A stretch of 64,000 bases of DNA from NCBI GenBank assembly GCA_949316235.1, contig OX438760.1, positions 5,706,501 through 5,770,500 of the forward strand, given 5' to 3'. Below the pieces are notes generated by a model. The model saw only the letters and a program-made list of their open reading frames with translations. It was not told where the DNA came from and ran no database searches. A program made the position numbers and the translations under genes. Every line of letters starts with the position of its first letter. Position 1 is the first letter of the stretch. This DNA is from Oegoconia quadripuncta. Lineage: Eukaryota; Arthropoda; Insecta; Lepidoptera; Autostichidae. Positions 53,613 to 64,000 of the stretch are shown piece by piece.

Positions 53613-54729
53613 ATGAGGGACTACATACCTCAGCATGTCATCTGGCGGGCTGTTTTTCTACGGTGCGCTGGCCATTTTGAAACCAGTAGATCTAGCACGT
53701 GATGATGGGAAGAGACTATACAGTATAAGACAGGTGTCGATACGCTTGCACCGTCCCATCTTTCAGTACCGTCTAATAATGCAGGATCTGCAGTCGCATC
53801 CGCTGAGAACCTCAAACGGCGGAAATGTGCTAGTCTCAGTGGAGATTATATTTTTGCCTTTTTTGGGGTGAAAACCCTGGTGCCGTGGAGGCCAGGCGCT
53901 AATTTTCTAAATTGTAAATCGTCTCATGCTAAATGTATGGGAGTGTTTAATGTATTTTTTTTTGGATATTTCTCGTTTTATTTAAAAAAAGTTATTAATG
54001 TCATTTTACTCATTATTAGGTAAAGTATTTTCGATATCAGTTTAAAGTCTTCTGATATCTATAATAGTTACGGAATAATCGCCTGTGCACACTTAACGAT
54101 TACACCCTGTATATATAGAAATTTTAAATATATTATTATTTTATAAAAATTCTAAAGGATTACAAATACCTCTTTTGCCATGCCTGAATACAAACCCACT
54201 TTGATCCAATTCTTCCGTCTTACCCGTCTCATTGCCCCAGTAATTTGCCCTAATTGCCACTCTGAGTAGGCGGGTTGAAGCCAAAGTAATAATTTCTAAT
54301 TGCGTCCATGTACCCATAAGTACTTGTTATCGCTGACGTAGCCCACTTGTGTCTCCATTCAAACGGCTCGGCCAGTGCCTATCAGATGCTATCAAGAGTC
54401 GATCACTTGAGATAACAGATGGAGGGTTTCAAGGTTAGCATGTACTGGAACAAACCTAGGGATATAGGTACTTACGATGTGGTATAATTCACCAGCTCTA
54501 CTACTAAATCCTCTTATGGAAAGGGGGCCAGCTTTGGGTATAATACCCACCATATTACCTTCGAATCCTTAGGTCATTCATCTACGGAGGTACCTATCTA
54601 TTTTGTGTATATCAGCACAGTCACAGTAAGGATACACTTTTAACTTCTAAGGAAGTTTTTATGATATCGATGCAGAGTGGAATGGAGAAATCAAATAGAA
54701 AACTGCTGAAAATGTTTTCAAAGTATTTA
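53613..54729. other. Gene-free stretch with MITE-end traces
   Basis: GATTACACCCTGTATATATA at about 54101 resembles the ACAGGGTGT class of Tc1/mariner MITE ends. Frames here lack motifs. Confidence 0.4.
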
Positions 54730-54870
54730 AAAGATGGGTTGTTACGGAGTTTCTTGTCGCTTCTTCTCCCCAACCTTGTGCTGCGATATAGTTTTTAAAA
54801 TTAACATATTGTTTTTCAAAATTTTTTTGTATCCTCCAATAACTACAATATTTTTGACTTTTGACTTTGG
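54730..54870 (+). repeat. LINE 3' UTR, copy 2
   Basis: GGTTGTTACGGAGTTTCTTG, TCGCTTCTTCTCCCCAACC, TTTTTTTGTATCCTCCAATA and TTTTTGACTTTTGACTTTGG, about 85% like 41880-42053. Confidence 0.68.
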
Positions 54871-55020
54871 CTTGCAAACGATAAATGGCCTAATTTCATT
54901 ACAATACAGTTTTACAATATCTTGTATAGTTCAGAAATTATAGTGTGAGATCAGTTATCGTTTCCACCCTGTATACTGCTGTGAATTTTTTGCCGTATTC
55001 CAAAACCAACCTTAGCTTTT

Positions 55021-55052
55021 AGGGGGGGGGGGGGGGGGCGACGACGACGACT
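55021..55052 (+). repeat. G run joined to a CGA repeat
   Basis: A run of 18 or so G residues followed by GACGACGACGACGA. It is placed just upstream of composite repeat R copy 2. Confidence 0.8.
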
Positions 55053-55059
55053 TACACTT

Positions 55060-55835
55060 TAAAGCTTAACACTTTAATATTTCTTAAACGGAGCCTAAAT
55101 CGAAAACCTGCTATAAGATATTTTTTAACGACCTATCCAAACGACACCCCATACGGTGGGGAACAAATTTTAAAATATTTTTTTTTATTTTATTTTACCA
55201 CTTTTACGGCGTGATTAATATGCCAAATAGCAGCTTTCTAGTACTAAGAGCCTCTGAGGTAAGCCTCGGACAGACAGGAAAGAAAGAAAGAAAGAAAAAC
55301 ATTTATTCAGCTTACAATGGGCATGTACATGAAATTTTTTTTGAGAAATTTAAACTAAATCATAATAATGCAAGCTGACATAGGTTCCAGCTCAGCATAA
55401 TGCTGTGGCAGGACATGGAAAAACTGTTAAGGTTCCTTGATAATTACGGGACTCTAAAAAGGTTTTATGTTTACATTCCTCCGTGACTCAATGTGTACAA
55501 GATAGGGTTTATGAATCAGAGGTCGCGGGTTCGATCCCCGGCGGGGTACATGTCTAGTACTCGGTTTGGTTGGTGGTAGGACATTTTAAATGCCCGCCTG
55601 GCTAGTTACCACCATCTTATCTAAATCTGCCGCCAAACAGCAATGTTAATAGCATTATTGTGTTCCGGTTGTCAGAGATAAGATAGCCAGTCCCCCAAAT
55701 AAAATGGACTTCCACCTTCGGGCTCATCTTCACTTAATATCAGGGGACCAATCGCGCTATTTTACAACTGTTTTACCGTTCGAACGGAACGTTTTTGTTT
55801 TTGGTTTAGCTTTAGTTTAGCTGAAGTAAAAAATT
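55060..55835 (+). repeat. Composite repeat R, copy 2
   Basis: Same order of blocks as 52070-52745, with an extra insertion at 55277-55425 (GAAAGAAAGAAAGAAAG, then TTATTCAGCTTACAATGGGC). The 3' part (GGACCAATCGCGCTATTTTA, CGTTCGAACGGAACG) is about 95% alike, the 5' part about 75%. Confidence 0.68.
55476..55742 (+). repeat. SINE S1 variant inside composite repeat R, copy 2
   Basis: CCGTGACTCAATGTGTACAAG, GTCGCGGGTTCGATCCCCGG, GTTCCGGTTGTCAGAGATAA and CCACCTTCGGGCTCATCTTC. Same position relative to R as at 52406. Confidence 0.8.
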
Positions 55836-55987
55836 ATATCACGCTATTTTTTTTGAACGATTATATCGTTGACGCTACCAAAGTAAAACCAAATCCAAAA
55901 TGTTTAGAGCTAACCACGAGTATTAAAAAAAAACTAGTTTAATTTCTGTTCAAATGTAACGTTTTTGCTTATGGTTTAGATCAGGGT

Positions 55988-56105
55988 TCTGTTACATAAT
56001 TTCATCGTTATCGTCATCGGTTACGTTCTGACATGTGATTGGTTGGCGCATCACTCGTTCGGCAATTTAACGGTTTCCCATTGGTCAACATAAATGAAGT
56101 TGCGC
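55988..56105. mobile_element. MITE M2, partial copy, reversed
   Basis: GTTACATAATTTCATCGTTA, TCGTCATCGGTTACG, TTCTGACATGTGATTGGTTGG and CCATTGGTCAACATAAATG; one inverted arm is deleted. Confidence 0.6.
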
Positions 56106-56234
56106 TAATGACTCTGGGCGGTAAACAACGAAATAATCATTAAAATCGGTTAACAATTAACGAAGATTTGAGAAGCTCCTTTTTTTTGAAAAATAAATAA
56201 CAACTATAAGTAAATTTTTTCACGATGGGTAATA

Positions 56235-56345
56235 GGGCCGTGTTAATAAATCGATCTTGAGATTGAGATCGCGTCTCAGTCTGAATACATTTTTTTTTGA
56301 TACTGTTTTAATATACAACAGATTCTCAAGCGTCAGCTTAAACTC
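56235..56345. mobile_element. PIF/Harbinger-like MITE, partial
   Basis: GGGCCGTGTTAATAAATCGA then CTTGAGATTGAGATCGCGTC, and CAGATTCTCAAGCGTCAGC, matching 27534-27677 in reverse. The right terminus is not found. Confidence 0.55.
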
Positions 56346-59300
56346 ATCTTACGTGCCTTTGTTATATGGTATGAAAAATTCTAATTTGTAATTGTGTACC
56401 TATATAACGAGTTAGACTCTATCTTTAGACTTTAAATTTTGCATATTAGAAAGGACACTTTTTAAGTCAGACGCGTATCTACCATCAGGTGGCCCGTATA
56501 TAATTTGTCGATCATAAAGTAGGTAATATACAGTCGGCAACATAATTCAGGTAGCAGGCTTTATTTTTATGACATTGTTTGGCGGGTCTGGTTGGATTTT
56601 GTTTTATTTTTCTTTATACCTCTCACCCCAACGAATGATATAAATGCGAAAGTTTGTGCGTGTGTATGTATGTATGTTTGTTACATCTGGACCCCTAAAC
56701 GGCTGGATGGATTTAGATGGAATTTGGTTGGTAGATAGATTAGGGCCTTAAGCTACTTTTTTCTGAACCGATTTTGGTGAAATGATCCACGCGAACGAAG
56801 TGTCATATAAATAATTTAGACTTTCTCCTACATATATTTTAAAAAGACCTGCTTAATTTTATTGTGTTGCCGACTATACGTATTTGTTTATCGAAATTTA
56901 GTGAGGCCGTTTTCGTAGGCGGGCGGCAGTACCGCGTGGAGAGTGCGCCATGGCTCCCGCCCGCCCCATGGTGCTACGAACTACGAATTCGGTCATATAA
57001 TGTTAGTTATTCAATTTGTTTGTTTAAAATTGTCTTGTCATATTGTCCATCAGAGGATTGAGAATTTCTCATTTGATTCATTGAGAATATTGGTGTGCGT
57101 AATTGTAAGTTATTTTATGACACTAAAAACTTTAACAGAACTATTCCTTATTTTAAAGGGAGTTGTTAGTTACGATTAGTAGGAAACGATGTTTTGAGGT
57201 TGTGTGTTTTTACTATTTTAATTGTAAACTGGCATATCTTTGTAGTTAAAGGAATTTGTGCATTTTTTTTGTCATTCTTAAGTCACTCCAAAAAGTATTG
57301 CTGGCGTGAATTTCTATATACGCGTAGGTATTGCATGTCGGAAAGATATTAAGTAATTCTATTTTCTTGGAACTTGCTACTTATTACCAGGTCAGGAAAA
57401 TGTGGCAACCTGTAAATCCTTTTTGTTATATTCAAATCAATCAGCTCAGGAAAACTTTCCATTTAAGATGGTTGAACATACATTTTAGTAAAATAGAATG
57501 ATAGAACTAATATGTCCATGTTATTGATCAATCAGTATTTAAATAGCCTCTGCAATTCTTTCCAAATCCAGGAGGGCCTTTGCTCTGCCCAGACTACAAC
57601 ATCAAAGCTATGTTCAGTATAGCTTGATGTCTTCCAGGATCACTGAATCCACTCACTTTTGTGCTGCCACTGCATAAAATTTAGCAAGGTTTCCTCAAAA
57701 AATCATTACGACAGGAAATCAAATACAGTCATGGATATATTCATTTAGTTTCACGTACCTACCTATACCTACTATGAGCATGTAGCGCATTCATATACCG
57801 TTACTTTTATACAGGGTAAATTTGAATTGGTGTAATTCCCATTAACAGGTGATGCTACTCTTAATTACGAACCACTTTCCCGAAGGAACCATAGTTGAAT
57901 TCAAAAAAATCTTCAATTACCCATACAAAGTAAACCATTCTAAAACCACCTTTGGTATGGAAGCCCAACAATTGTTGGTTCGTAGTAGAAAGTTGTTCAT
58001 AATCAGAAGTGGAGTCACCAGTGACCAGAAATTACACGAATTAAATTTCACTCTGTATAATAAAATTTCGTCAATTTGGTCCATTTTTTGTAGTCAAAGT
58101 CAAAAATGTATTTATAAACAATGACTTCACGTAACCCGTCTTTCCTTTAATTTCATTTTATTTGAATAATATACTCAAGTTCAAAATTCGATGAAGCATT
58201 ATCTATCTATACCTTATTATTATGTATTATAAATCCTCTTAAAAAGCAATTTGACGAAATGTCCGACGCAACGAACAAATGCAAGCACAGTAAACGTCAT
58301 TGATTATTCAGAAATTAATAAATAATAACGAATCCTGCGCTGTGGCGCCTTTAGAATTGTCAGTAACTAGGGCAGCATGAATACACAATGCTAACCTGTC
58401 TGTCTGTCGGCACATACGGGCAACAATCGACCTACATTTGAAATTACTCGATTAGTTTATTGCATTACAAAGTTGAATGGAAGCTAAGTTTCCGGCTCTA
58501 ATAGAAAACATTATATTGTTTTAAAAGAAGTCGGTCAAGTGCGAATAGAATACTCTTGAGAGCATACTATCTTTTTAACACTAGTTTTATGTCAGCGAGG
58601 CGTCAATTAAATCAACAATTCTTTGATGGCTTAATTTATAAATCATTTGTTTTTCTTTTTTTTTGGCGATGATTGAATCTGGTATATATACCGCAAAGGC
58701 AAAAAATGTACAAGTGTGATAATGCATGTTATTGAATTATATAATGTATTTCTATTTGTGAGGACCTGTAATTGGCTCTCAGTTTCCTATAATACTTTCC
58801 ATTAGTGTTATTGCAGCTGTTGGTTTTCCGAATAAATAAAAATAAAATAAAATAAAAAATATTATATAAGTTAGTTGTGAGGGTTCCGTAGCTAACATTA
58901 CCCTCGGCAACATTTTAAACCGACTAACTCAAATACCCATGTTCTGTTACACCAAACAGTAATTAAATCTTGGCCCAATTGCCTTCAACTGTAAAAGAAT
59001 TTCTTCATGATGAAATAAATTATTTCCAATAAAAATCAACCAAGAAACCTCGGAGCACTCGTTGTACATTATGTTGTAGGCAGATGGATAAATTAACCAG
59101 CGAGATTTAAGATCAAAACCAACATTTAAGACCAAATATAGATAGATGGAAAGGCAGAAAAATTGGGATTCTAGCCCTATTATTGTTTTCCTATCATAAA
59201 AAGGCTGTAGACTGGAGCCATAGAATGGCCATTACAAATTCAAATAGTTTAATTTGCACATTTATAACGTAGGTATCTCTCTCTTCAATTTAAGTGCTAT

Positions 59301-60038
59301 CTCTTGTCGGTGGAGTCCTTTCCACACTTCTCTACATTCCGCCTTATAATGTAGGTATATCTGATATGAAATCTAAAATTGCAATAATTACTTAATTTTG
59401 TTTAAATTTAATTGTAAAATTTGTTATGTGTGCATGTGTACATGGATGCAAATAAATGTTTATCTATCTGACCATTCAGTGGAATGCCTAGGCGGACCGT
59501 AATGTACAGCGGACGTTTCCTTCATTATTGGAAACTGCTGGCCTGAGGGTGGGTTCCGCAGTATCCAAAGAAATTTATGCAACTCGTAATTGAGCAACAA
59601 AGTTTTCTGTAAAATCGAAAAAGTCCGCTATATATTACGAACCGTTACGCACTGAATTGAATGGCTAATTCAACAATATGCCTATGACACAATACACGGG
59701 ATCGCTCGACGAGCGTAAGACATAGTACGAGTATGTCGTTCTGTCACTGTCATTCGCATCGGCAACGAGCAACAATACCGATAAATTTCGGTAACGTGAA
59801 TCGTCCGCGTAAACTCATGGTTAGACACACAGTTAAAGAAATGGTTCACATTGGACCGGTGAAAATGGTATGGGAGCTCATACTCAACTCATCGAGTTGG
59901 GCATGCAATTATTCTTCCTCTCTCTCGGACCCCTTGGGAGAGACACGGGGAGTCTGTGGTAAATGAAAGAAGCAAGAAAGAAAGTATCAATCTGAAAATA
60001 ATTGTACAACTTATGTTTTTCCTTTCTCAGCGTAGATA
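56346..60038. other. Intergenic stretch, no supported gene
   Basis: Mostly AT-rich. 56910-56985 is GC-rich with GGGCGGCAGTACCGCG and CTCCCGCCCGCCCC but no splice-supported frame. The frame at 57849-58124 (91 codons) is unrecognised. 59281-59400 and 59700-59960 hold mixed-composition sequence, possibly including the promoter of the exon at 60039. Confidence 0.4.
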
Positions 60039-60147
60039 ATGAGTGAGAGAGGCGCCAGACGCGGCGCAGGCGCACCTTTCTACGCACCTCTCCGCCGCAA
60101 GACCTCCGCAGAAATCATCAGCGAAGCACGCGCAGCGGTTTATGGAG
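60039..60147 (+). CDS. Probable first coding exon, downstream exons outside the window
   Basis: ATG at 60039 opens 36 codons plus one base, ending GGAG before a GT donor (60148). Residues include GAPFYAPLRRKTSAEIISEA and RAAVYG. Just upstream is CTTTCCTTTCTCAG (60017-60030), a good acceptor, leaving an 8-base leader; all other frames across it stop. The block is GC-rich against AT-rich flanks. The RKTSAEIISEAR stretch reminds me of the N-terminus of ARMC2 (axonemal armadillo-repeat protein), from memory and unconfirmed. No further exon was found to the right edge, so the next intron would be at least 3.8 kb. Confidence 0.5.
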
Positions 60148-61858
60148 GTACCTCTTAGCTTGCAACTTTGGATTTTTTTTTCTAGCGAGAATATACCCAG
60201 GAATCGTATTTTTGAATCACATAGTCGCTGGCACAAGTCCTGTATATTGAGGGCTTTGTTGATATACGGGGCTAGTCCTAGGCAAAGCCGGGTTGCCATT
60301 CTTTTTTTTGGGAATTTGAGTTGTCTTTAGAAAACTCATCGAATCTCTTTCAAAAATCAGTAACCACGGACTCCTCTACATTACTTACTTTGACAATACA
60401 TTTACGTAATCCTGACCAATCTAAATCATATGTAACAGCTATATTTGGCGCGTTACCGTCGCATTTTGCGATACAACGCCTGTTACCTGTAACTGAAAGG
60501 TGAATAAATTAGACTTAGTCACGCGAAAAAACAGCTTTTATATTTTTCCTTGCCGGCGTCGTTGGTAAAGCTTGAGTTACACTGAAAGCAGCATGCTGTA
60601 GAACTCTATATCGCACCTGCTGTTAGATTTGGTGCATAAATTATAATAACAATAGCAAAAAAATAATATACAGGGTTATATTTTGTATATCAAGAAACCT
60701 ATACACCAACATGGCTAGAAAAAATAAAATAAAAATAAATTCAGTTACTGTTCTGTTTCCGTTTGTAGGGTGTTAATCATTTCTTGTTGATACATCATTA
60801 AGGAAAAAACATAACCCCATATTTTTATTACCGCAATCGATTCTATACGTGCCAAGCTAATTTCAGGTTTCAGGTATACAATATAAAGAACCTTGTATAT
60901 ATAAAGAATATAAATTGGAAACGGAATTATTGCCTGAGTGATATTGATGAAAGACAGGTGTGTTTCTTGAGTTAACTGCCTCTAGTACACTAAGAAAACA
61001 TTCTCACGGGAACTGCAAAAACGGATAGTGTTTAACACCACGGGACGTCTTCTAGTGTTTACATAATGGTCAATATTACAATGTCATATAAAGTATTCGT
61101 TTTGTACTCTTAAAAATAGATGTATCACATATCTTTGCGCGCAACCAGTTGAAAATTCTCTAATAGGTAATTTTGACAAGTTTCAAAGCCAAGAACTTAT
61201 TGTTCAACACACGACATATAAAAACATCACTTAAAAGTAGCAGAGCTTAATGTGTTATGGTTAGGAAGATAGTGCCACAAGAAACTCCATATCATGTATT
61301 TTATGAAATGTCATAAACAAGATGATATAAGCGTAATTAACTAATAGTTGAGTTCATTCAACATGAAAATTAGCTACACAAAACCTTCTTATCTCCTAAT
61401 AATCTTCAATTTTGAAATGACGCTTGCCTTTAATTTTGCTATCTTTAATATTTTGTTCACCCTACTTTTCTTCTTGCCTCCGTTTGACTTGTCCTGTATA
61501 CCGGGTTAGGAAGACCATCGCTAGGTATTTTGGTTTTTGAATGATATAGTTCAATGCAAAATTCCTATGTTACAATTAATTGAAAGGGAAATCCCAATTG
61601 TCAGTCACAGTTAATTGGAACAGCTGGCTACTTATTAGCTTCTCTTTTCTTAATCGCTTCGCTTACCGTATGGTTTTAGGTTTATTATTACAGTCGAGTA
61701 ACAAAAGGTTTCGGGGTTTCGAGCTTGAATAAGGATTCTTATATTCTATAACAAAAGGTTCAAATTGTTTTCTTTTATATGCACTAATACCCTTCTAAAT
61801 TTACTATCGCCGTGCGTGGGGATCAGACAGGCATACAATATACTTTGACACATTGTAG
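60148..61858. other. AT-rich stretch, possible intron
   Basis: No exon or repeat with clear ends. ACAGGG at about 60671 may be a worn MITE end. Confidence 0.4.
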
Positions 61859-61975
61859 GTACAGGCTGCCCAATATTTGTAGGATATGAAGGGAAAGTGC
61901 CGTAGATATTGAGCTAGCTCATTTTACTAAAAGGTAACCTAATTTAATAAATTAATTCAGCATTGGCATCTACTG
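61859..61975. mobile_element. Solo, diverged arm of the long-TIR mariner family
   Basis: TACAGGCTGCCCAATATTTG, GGATATGAAGGGAAAGTGCC and AATTCAGCATTGGCAT line up with the left arm of 51095-51959 at roughly 65-70%. Confidence 0.5.
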
Positions 61976-62809
61976 GGATCGCGTGCTTCATATTCGACCA
62001 CATTGTCACTTTCCATCAGATGAGATAGTGGTCAAACGCATATCCAGTTACCTAATCATAAAAAAAAACAGAAAACTGCACTCATCATATATTTTTGAAT
62101 TCCCATACAAATCGGTATTGAGATAAAATTTAAAGCGAAATGTGTCACTTGGTTACTTTTTTCTCTTAGTTTTGGTGGTTTTCTATATCGTTTTCTATTT
62201 GTTAGATATCTACTTATCGTCTATGACTTTTATTCCTTATTATTATTATTTATATTTATTATTTATAAATTGAAATGATATAACCATGTTTAATTTAATA
62301 AATGAAAAAAACAAACATTATCTTTTAAATGACAAGTACCTATACATCAAATTAAAATTGTGCAGTTGACCGCACGTCAGATGTAACTCAATACTTTTTA
62401 CTTTTTTTATCTCATGTTGAAATCGAAATACAATGGTAAGTTAACGCTTGAAGTGCAGTTGGGTGTATCTACAATAGAATAAATTCATAAAGGAGTACAC
62501 TAACTGGATTTCTAAAAGTTTAAGTTTTTATCGCGAGTTTTAAAATTTTTAATTTTATTTTTATTAATATTTTTTTGCGAACGGACGCCGATATCGAACA
62601 ATTTGTTAGAATTTTCAAGGCTCTGTTTTGATAAATTAATATCTTGACATGCAAGGGTAGTGGGGGTGTTTCTTAGAGGTGGTTGAACTCAAGGGTCGGG
62701 CGGTCAAGTCACTCATTACAGGCTGTTGGCTAGCTACAATCTCGTTGCCATGGTACTGGGCTGACTAAGGCGAATACACGCGAGGAGGGTGGCCATGTTG
62801 AAAATAAAC
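61976..62809. other. AT-rich stretch, nothing recognised
   Basis: No motif-bearing frame on either strand. Confidence 0.4.
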
Positions 62810-62812
62810 TAA

Positions 62813-62900
62813 GGCCCGTATTTCAGAATGTTGCTGAAGCGTAGATCTGCGCTTGAGCATAGTTAGAAAGAGACTATACAAGTTACATAAAGTATTGTAT
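62813..62900. mobile_element. PIF/Harbinger-like MITE, left end
   Basis: TAA (62810-62812) then GGCCCGTATTTCAGAATG, GCGTAGATCTGCGCTTGAGC and ATAGTTAGAAAGAGAC, the same as the left part of 13715-14236. The right end was not found. Confidence 0.6.
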
Positions 62901-62984
62901 TGTATTTATATTACTGGTGGTGAATTGTTTCTGGGTACCTTGTATTCTGTCAACGAATAAAGTTATTCTATTCTATAGCATCGG

Positions 62985-63235
62985 TGGCTCAGCGGTTAAG
63001 ACGCGGTCTCCTAATTTCATTCCATGAGTTTTTGAATTTAATTTAATTACTTATGTGCATTTATCCGATTGCTCTTAAACGATGAAGGAAAACATCGTGA
63101 GGAAACCTGCATTCCAGAGAAGTAAAAATTCAAAGGCATGTGAAGTCCCCAACCCGCATTGGGCCAGCGTGGTGGACTATGGCCCATACTCCCTCATTTA
63201 CGAGGGCAGGCCTACATCCCTGCAGTGGGATTGAG
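62985..63235 (+). repeat. SINE S3, full length
   Basis: tRNA-like start GGTGGCTCAGCGGTTAAGAC, then CATCGTGAGGAAACCTGCAT, GAAGTCCCCAACCCGCATTG and CAGGCCTACATCCCTGCAGT. It is the only S3 copy here with the A-box region. Confidence 0.8.
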
Positions 63236-63707
63236 ATGCGAGGTGTACTTAATTAGTTTAAAGAATCTACTGGCTGGTCCTGAAAACCCCATAGACGTAT
63301 GGCAACCGTACTTTCCAAGCACGTTTTAACGTCTATAAAATCTGCTTTCACTACACTTGCTATATATATATATGTACGAGTAGTTGCTCTCTATAATTAT
63401 ATATCGATTGTTTTCTATTTTCCAAGTAGGCTAATTTAGTTTTGTTTTGCTGCTGTTATTGTTGGTACCTTCTTATAGGACTTAGAAGAAAGCAACATTT
63501 AGCCATCGGCAAAGAATGAATTTGTAATCATCCAGTCATTCGCATAGTAGTCGTGAAATTAATGTACTTATACGTTGCCGCTGTGGGAACAAATATAGAG
63601 CGTGTAATGTTTATAGGTAGTTCGTCTGGGCGAGTAATTCCGTAAGTAGAGAAAAACCCTGGAATTATATTGTACCAAGAGAGACACCTCGTCGTTATGA
63701 GATGTGG
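63236..63707. other. AT-rich stretch, nothing recognised
   Basis: A TATATATATATATG run at about 63361; no gene. Confidence 0.4.
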
Positions 63708-63805
63708 TTTCCGGATCGGTACGCTTCTACTTTCGGCCACATCTTCACTTAACATCATGCGTGATTGAGGCCAAGTGCTAACCAGTTGTGCATAAAATAA
63801 ATCTT
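63708..63805 (+). repeat. SINE S1, 3' fragment
   Basis: TTCCGGATCGGTACGCTTCT, CGGCCACATCTTCACTTAAC, GTGATTGAGGCCAAGTGC and TTGTGCATAAAATAA are the final 95 bases of S1. Confidence 0.75.
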
Positions 63806-64000
63806 GTTATAAAAATAATTTAACCATTATCTAAACTCAAAACTAATACAGCGATGGACCCTATCCTATGTCCATTAACATACATTATCCCAAATGGGGT
63901 GGTCAGAGATATCCCAAACAATAGAGTTTAAGGTCAACAAAATCCACGCTTCACCTTACGAAATATACAGAAATGCACACGTGACAGGGGGTGAGCCCAT

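Noticed and set aside
52070..55835. LTR retrotransposon with R copies as LTRs
   Set aside because: No gag, pol, primer-binding site or polypurine tract between; the interior is unrelated LINE pieces and the copies differ unevenly.
1..64000. CRISPR array, prokaryotic operons or Shine-Dalgarno sites
   Set aside because: Introns, SINEs and LINEs show a eukaryotic genome; no regularly spaced repeat array was seen.

Overview
The window looks like lepidopteran (moth or butterfly) nuclear DNA. It is AT-rich, coding exons are small and far apart with GT/AG borders, and most of the rest is interspersed repeats: several tRNA-head SINE families, 5'-truncated LINEs (some ending in the GATATGATGATGATG-type tail common in Lepidoptera), a dead piggyBac copy, and MITEs of PIF/Harbinger, hAT and Tc1/mariner type. 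The species cannot be named from this.

Genes, left to right. (1) About 6396 down to 651, minus strand: a ZAD-C2H2 zinc-finger gene whose 3' part leaves the window. (2) 8538-16959, plus strand: a complete six-exon Golgi Qb-SNARE gene (GOSR1/Gos28), 227 codons, read exon by exon without a gap. (3) 38599 down to 30788, minus strand: a complete seven-exon ZAD-C2H2 gene, 272 codons with three fingers. (4) 46405 down to 45611, minus strand: an intronless 264-codon short-chain dehydrogenase/reductase. (5) 60039-60147, plus strand: a probable first coding exon whose next exons lie outside the window. The two ZAD genes share an intron position and are probably old paralogues on either side of Gos28. 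There are no operons; each gene should have its own promoter.

Mobile DNA by region. The Gos28 introns carry three SINE S1 copies (one with its head inverted), a Harbinger-like MITE containing a LINE fragment, and a hAT-like MITE. 17-30 kb is intergenic, with MITEs, SINEs and a piggyBac pseudogene (about 20.55-22.53 kb). 38.7-42.8 kb is a nest of LINE fragments, including two tail-to-tail reverse transcriptases, bracketed by inverted TATCGATA-rich sequence. 48-56 kb is a repeat thicket: a 300-bp tandem duplication, a 237-bp-arm inverted repeat, a Tc1/mariner-derived element with about 270-bp terminal inverted repeats, and two copies of a composite repeat. 56-64 kb is mostly plain AT-rich sequence.

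I found no undescribed system that I can defend as such. The most unusual items are the 5S-rRNA-derived SINE-like copies, the long-arm inverted repeats, a short near-perfect hairpin at 23.8 kb, the inverted-head SINE, and the repeated intron position inside zinc fingers of gene 3.
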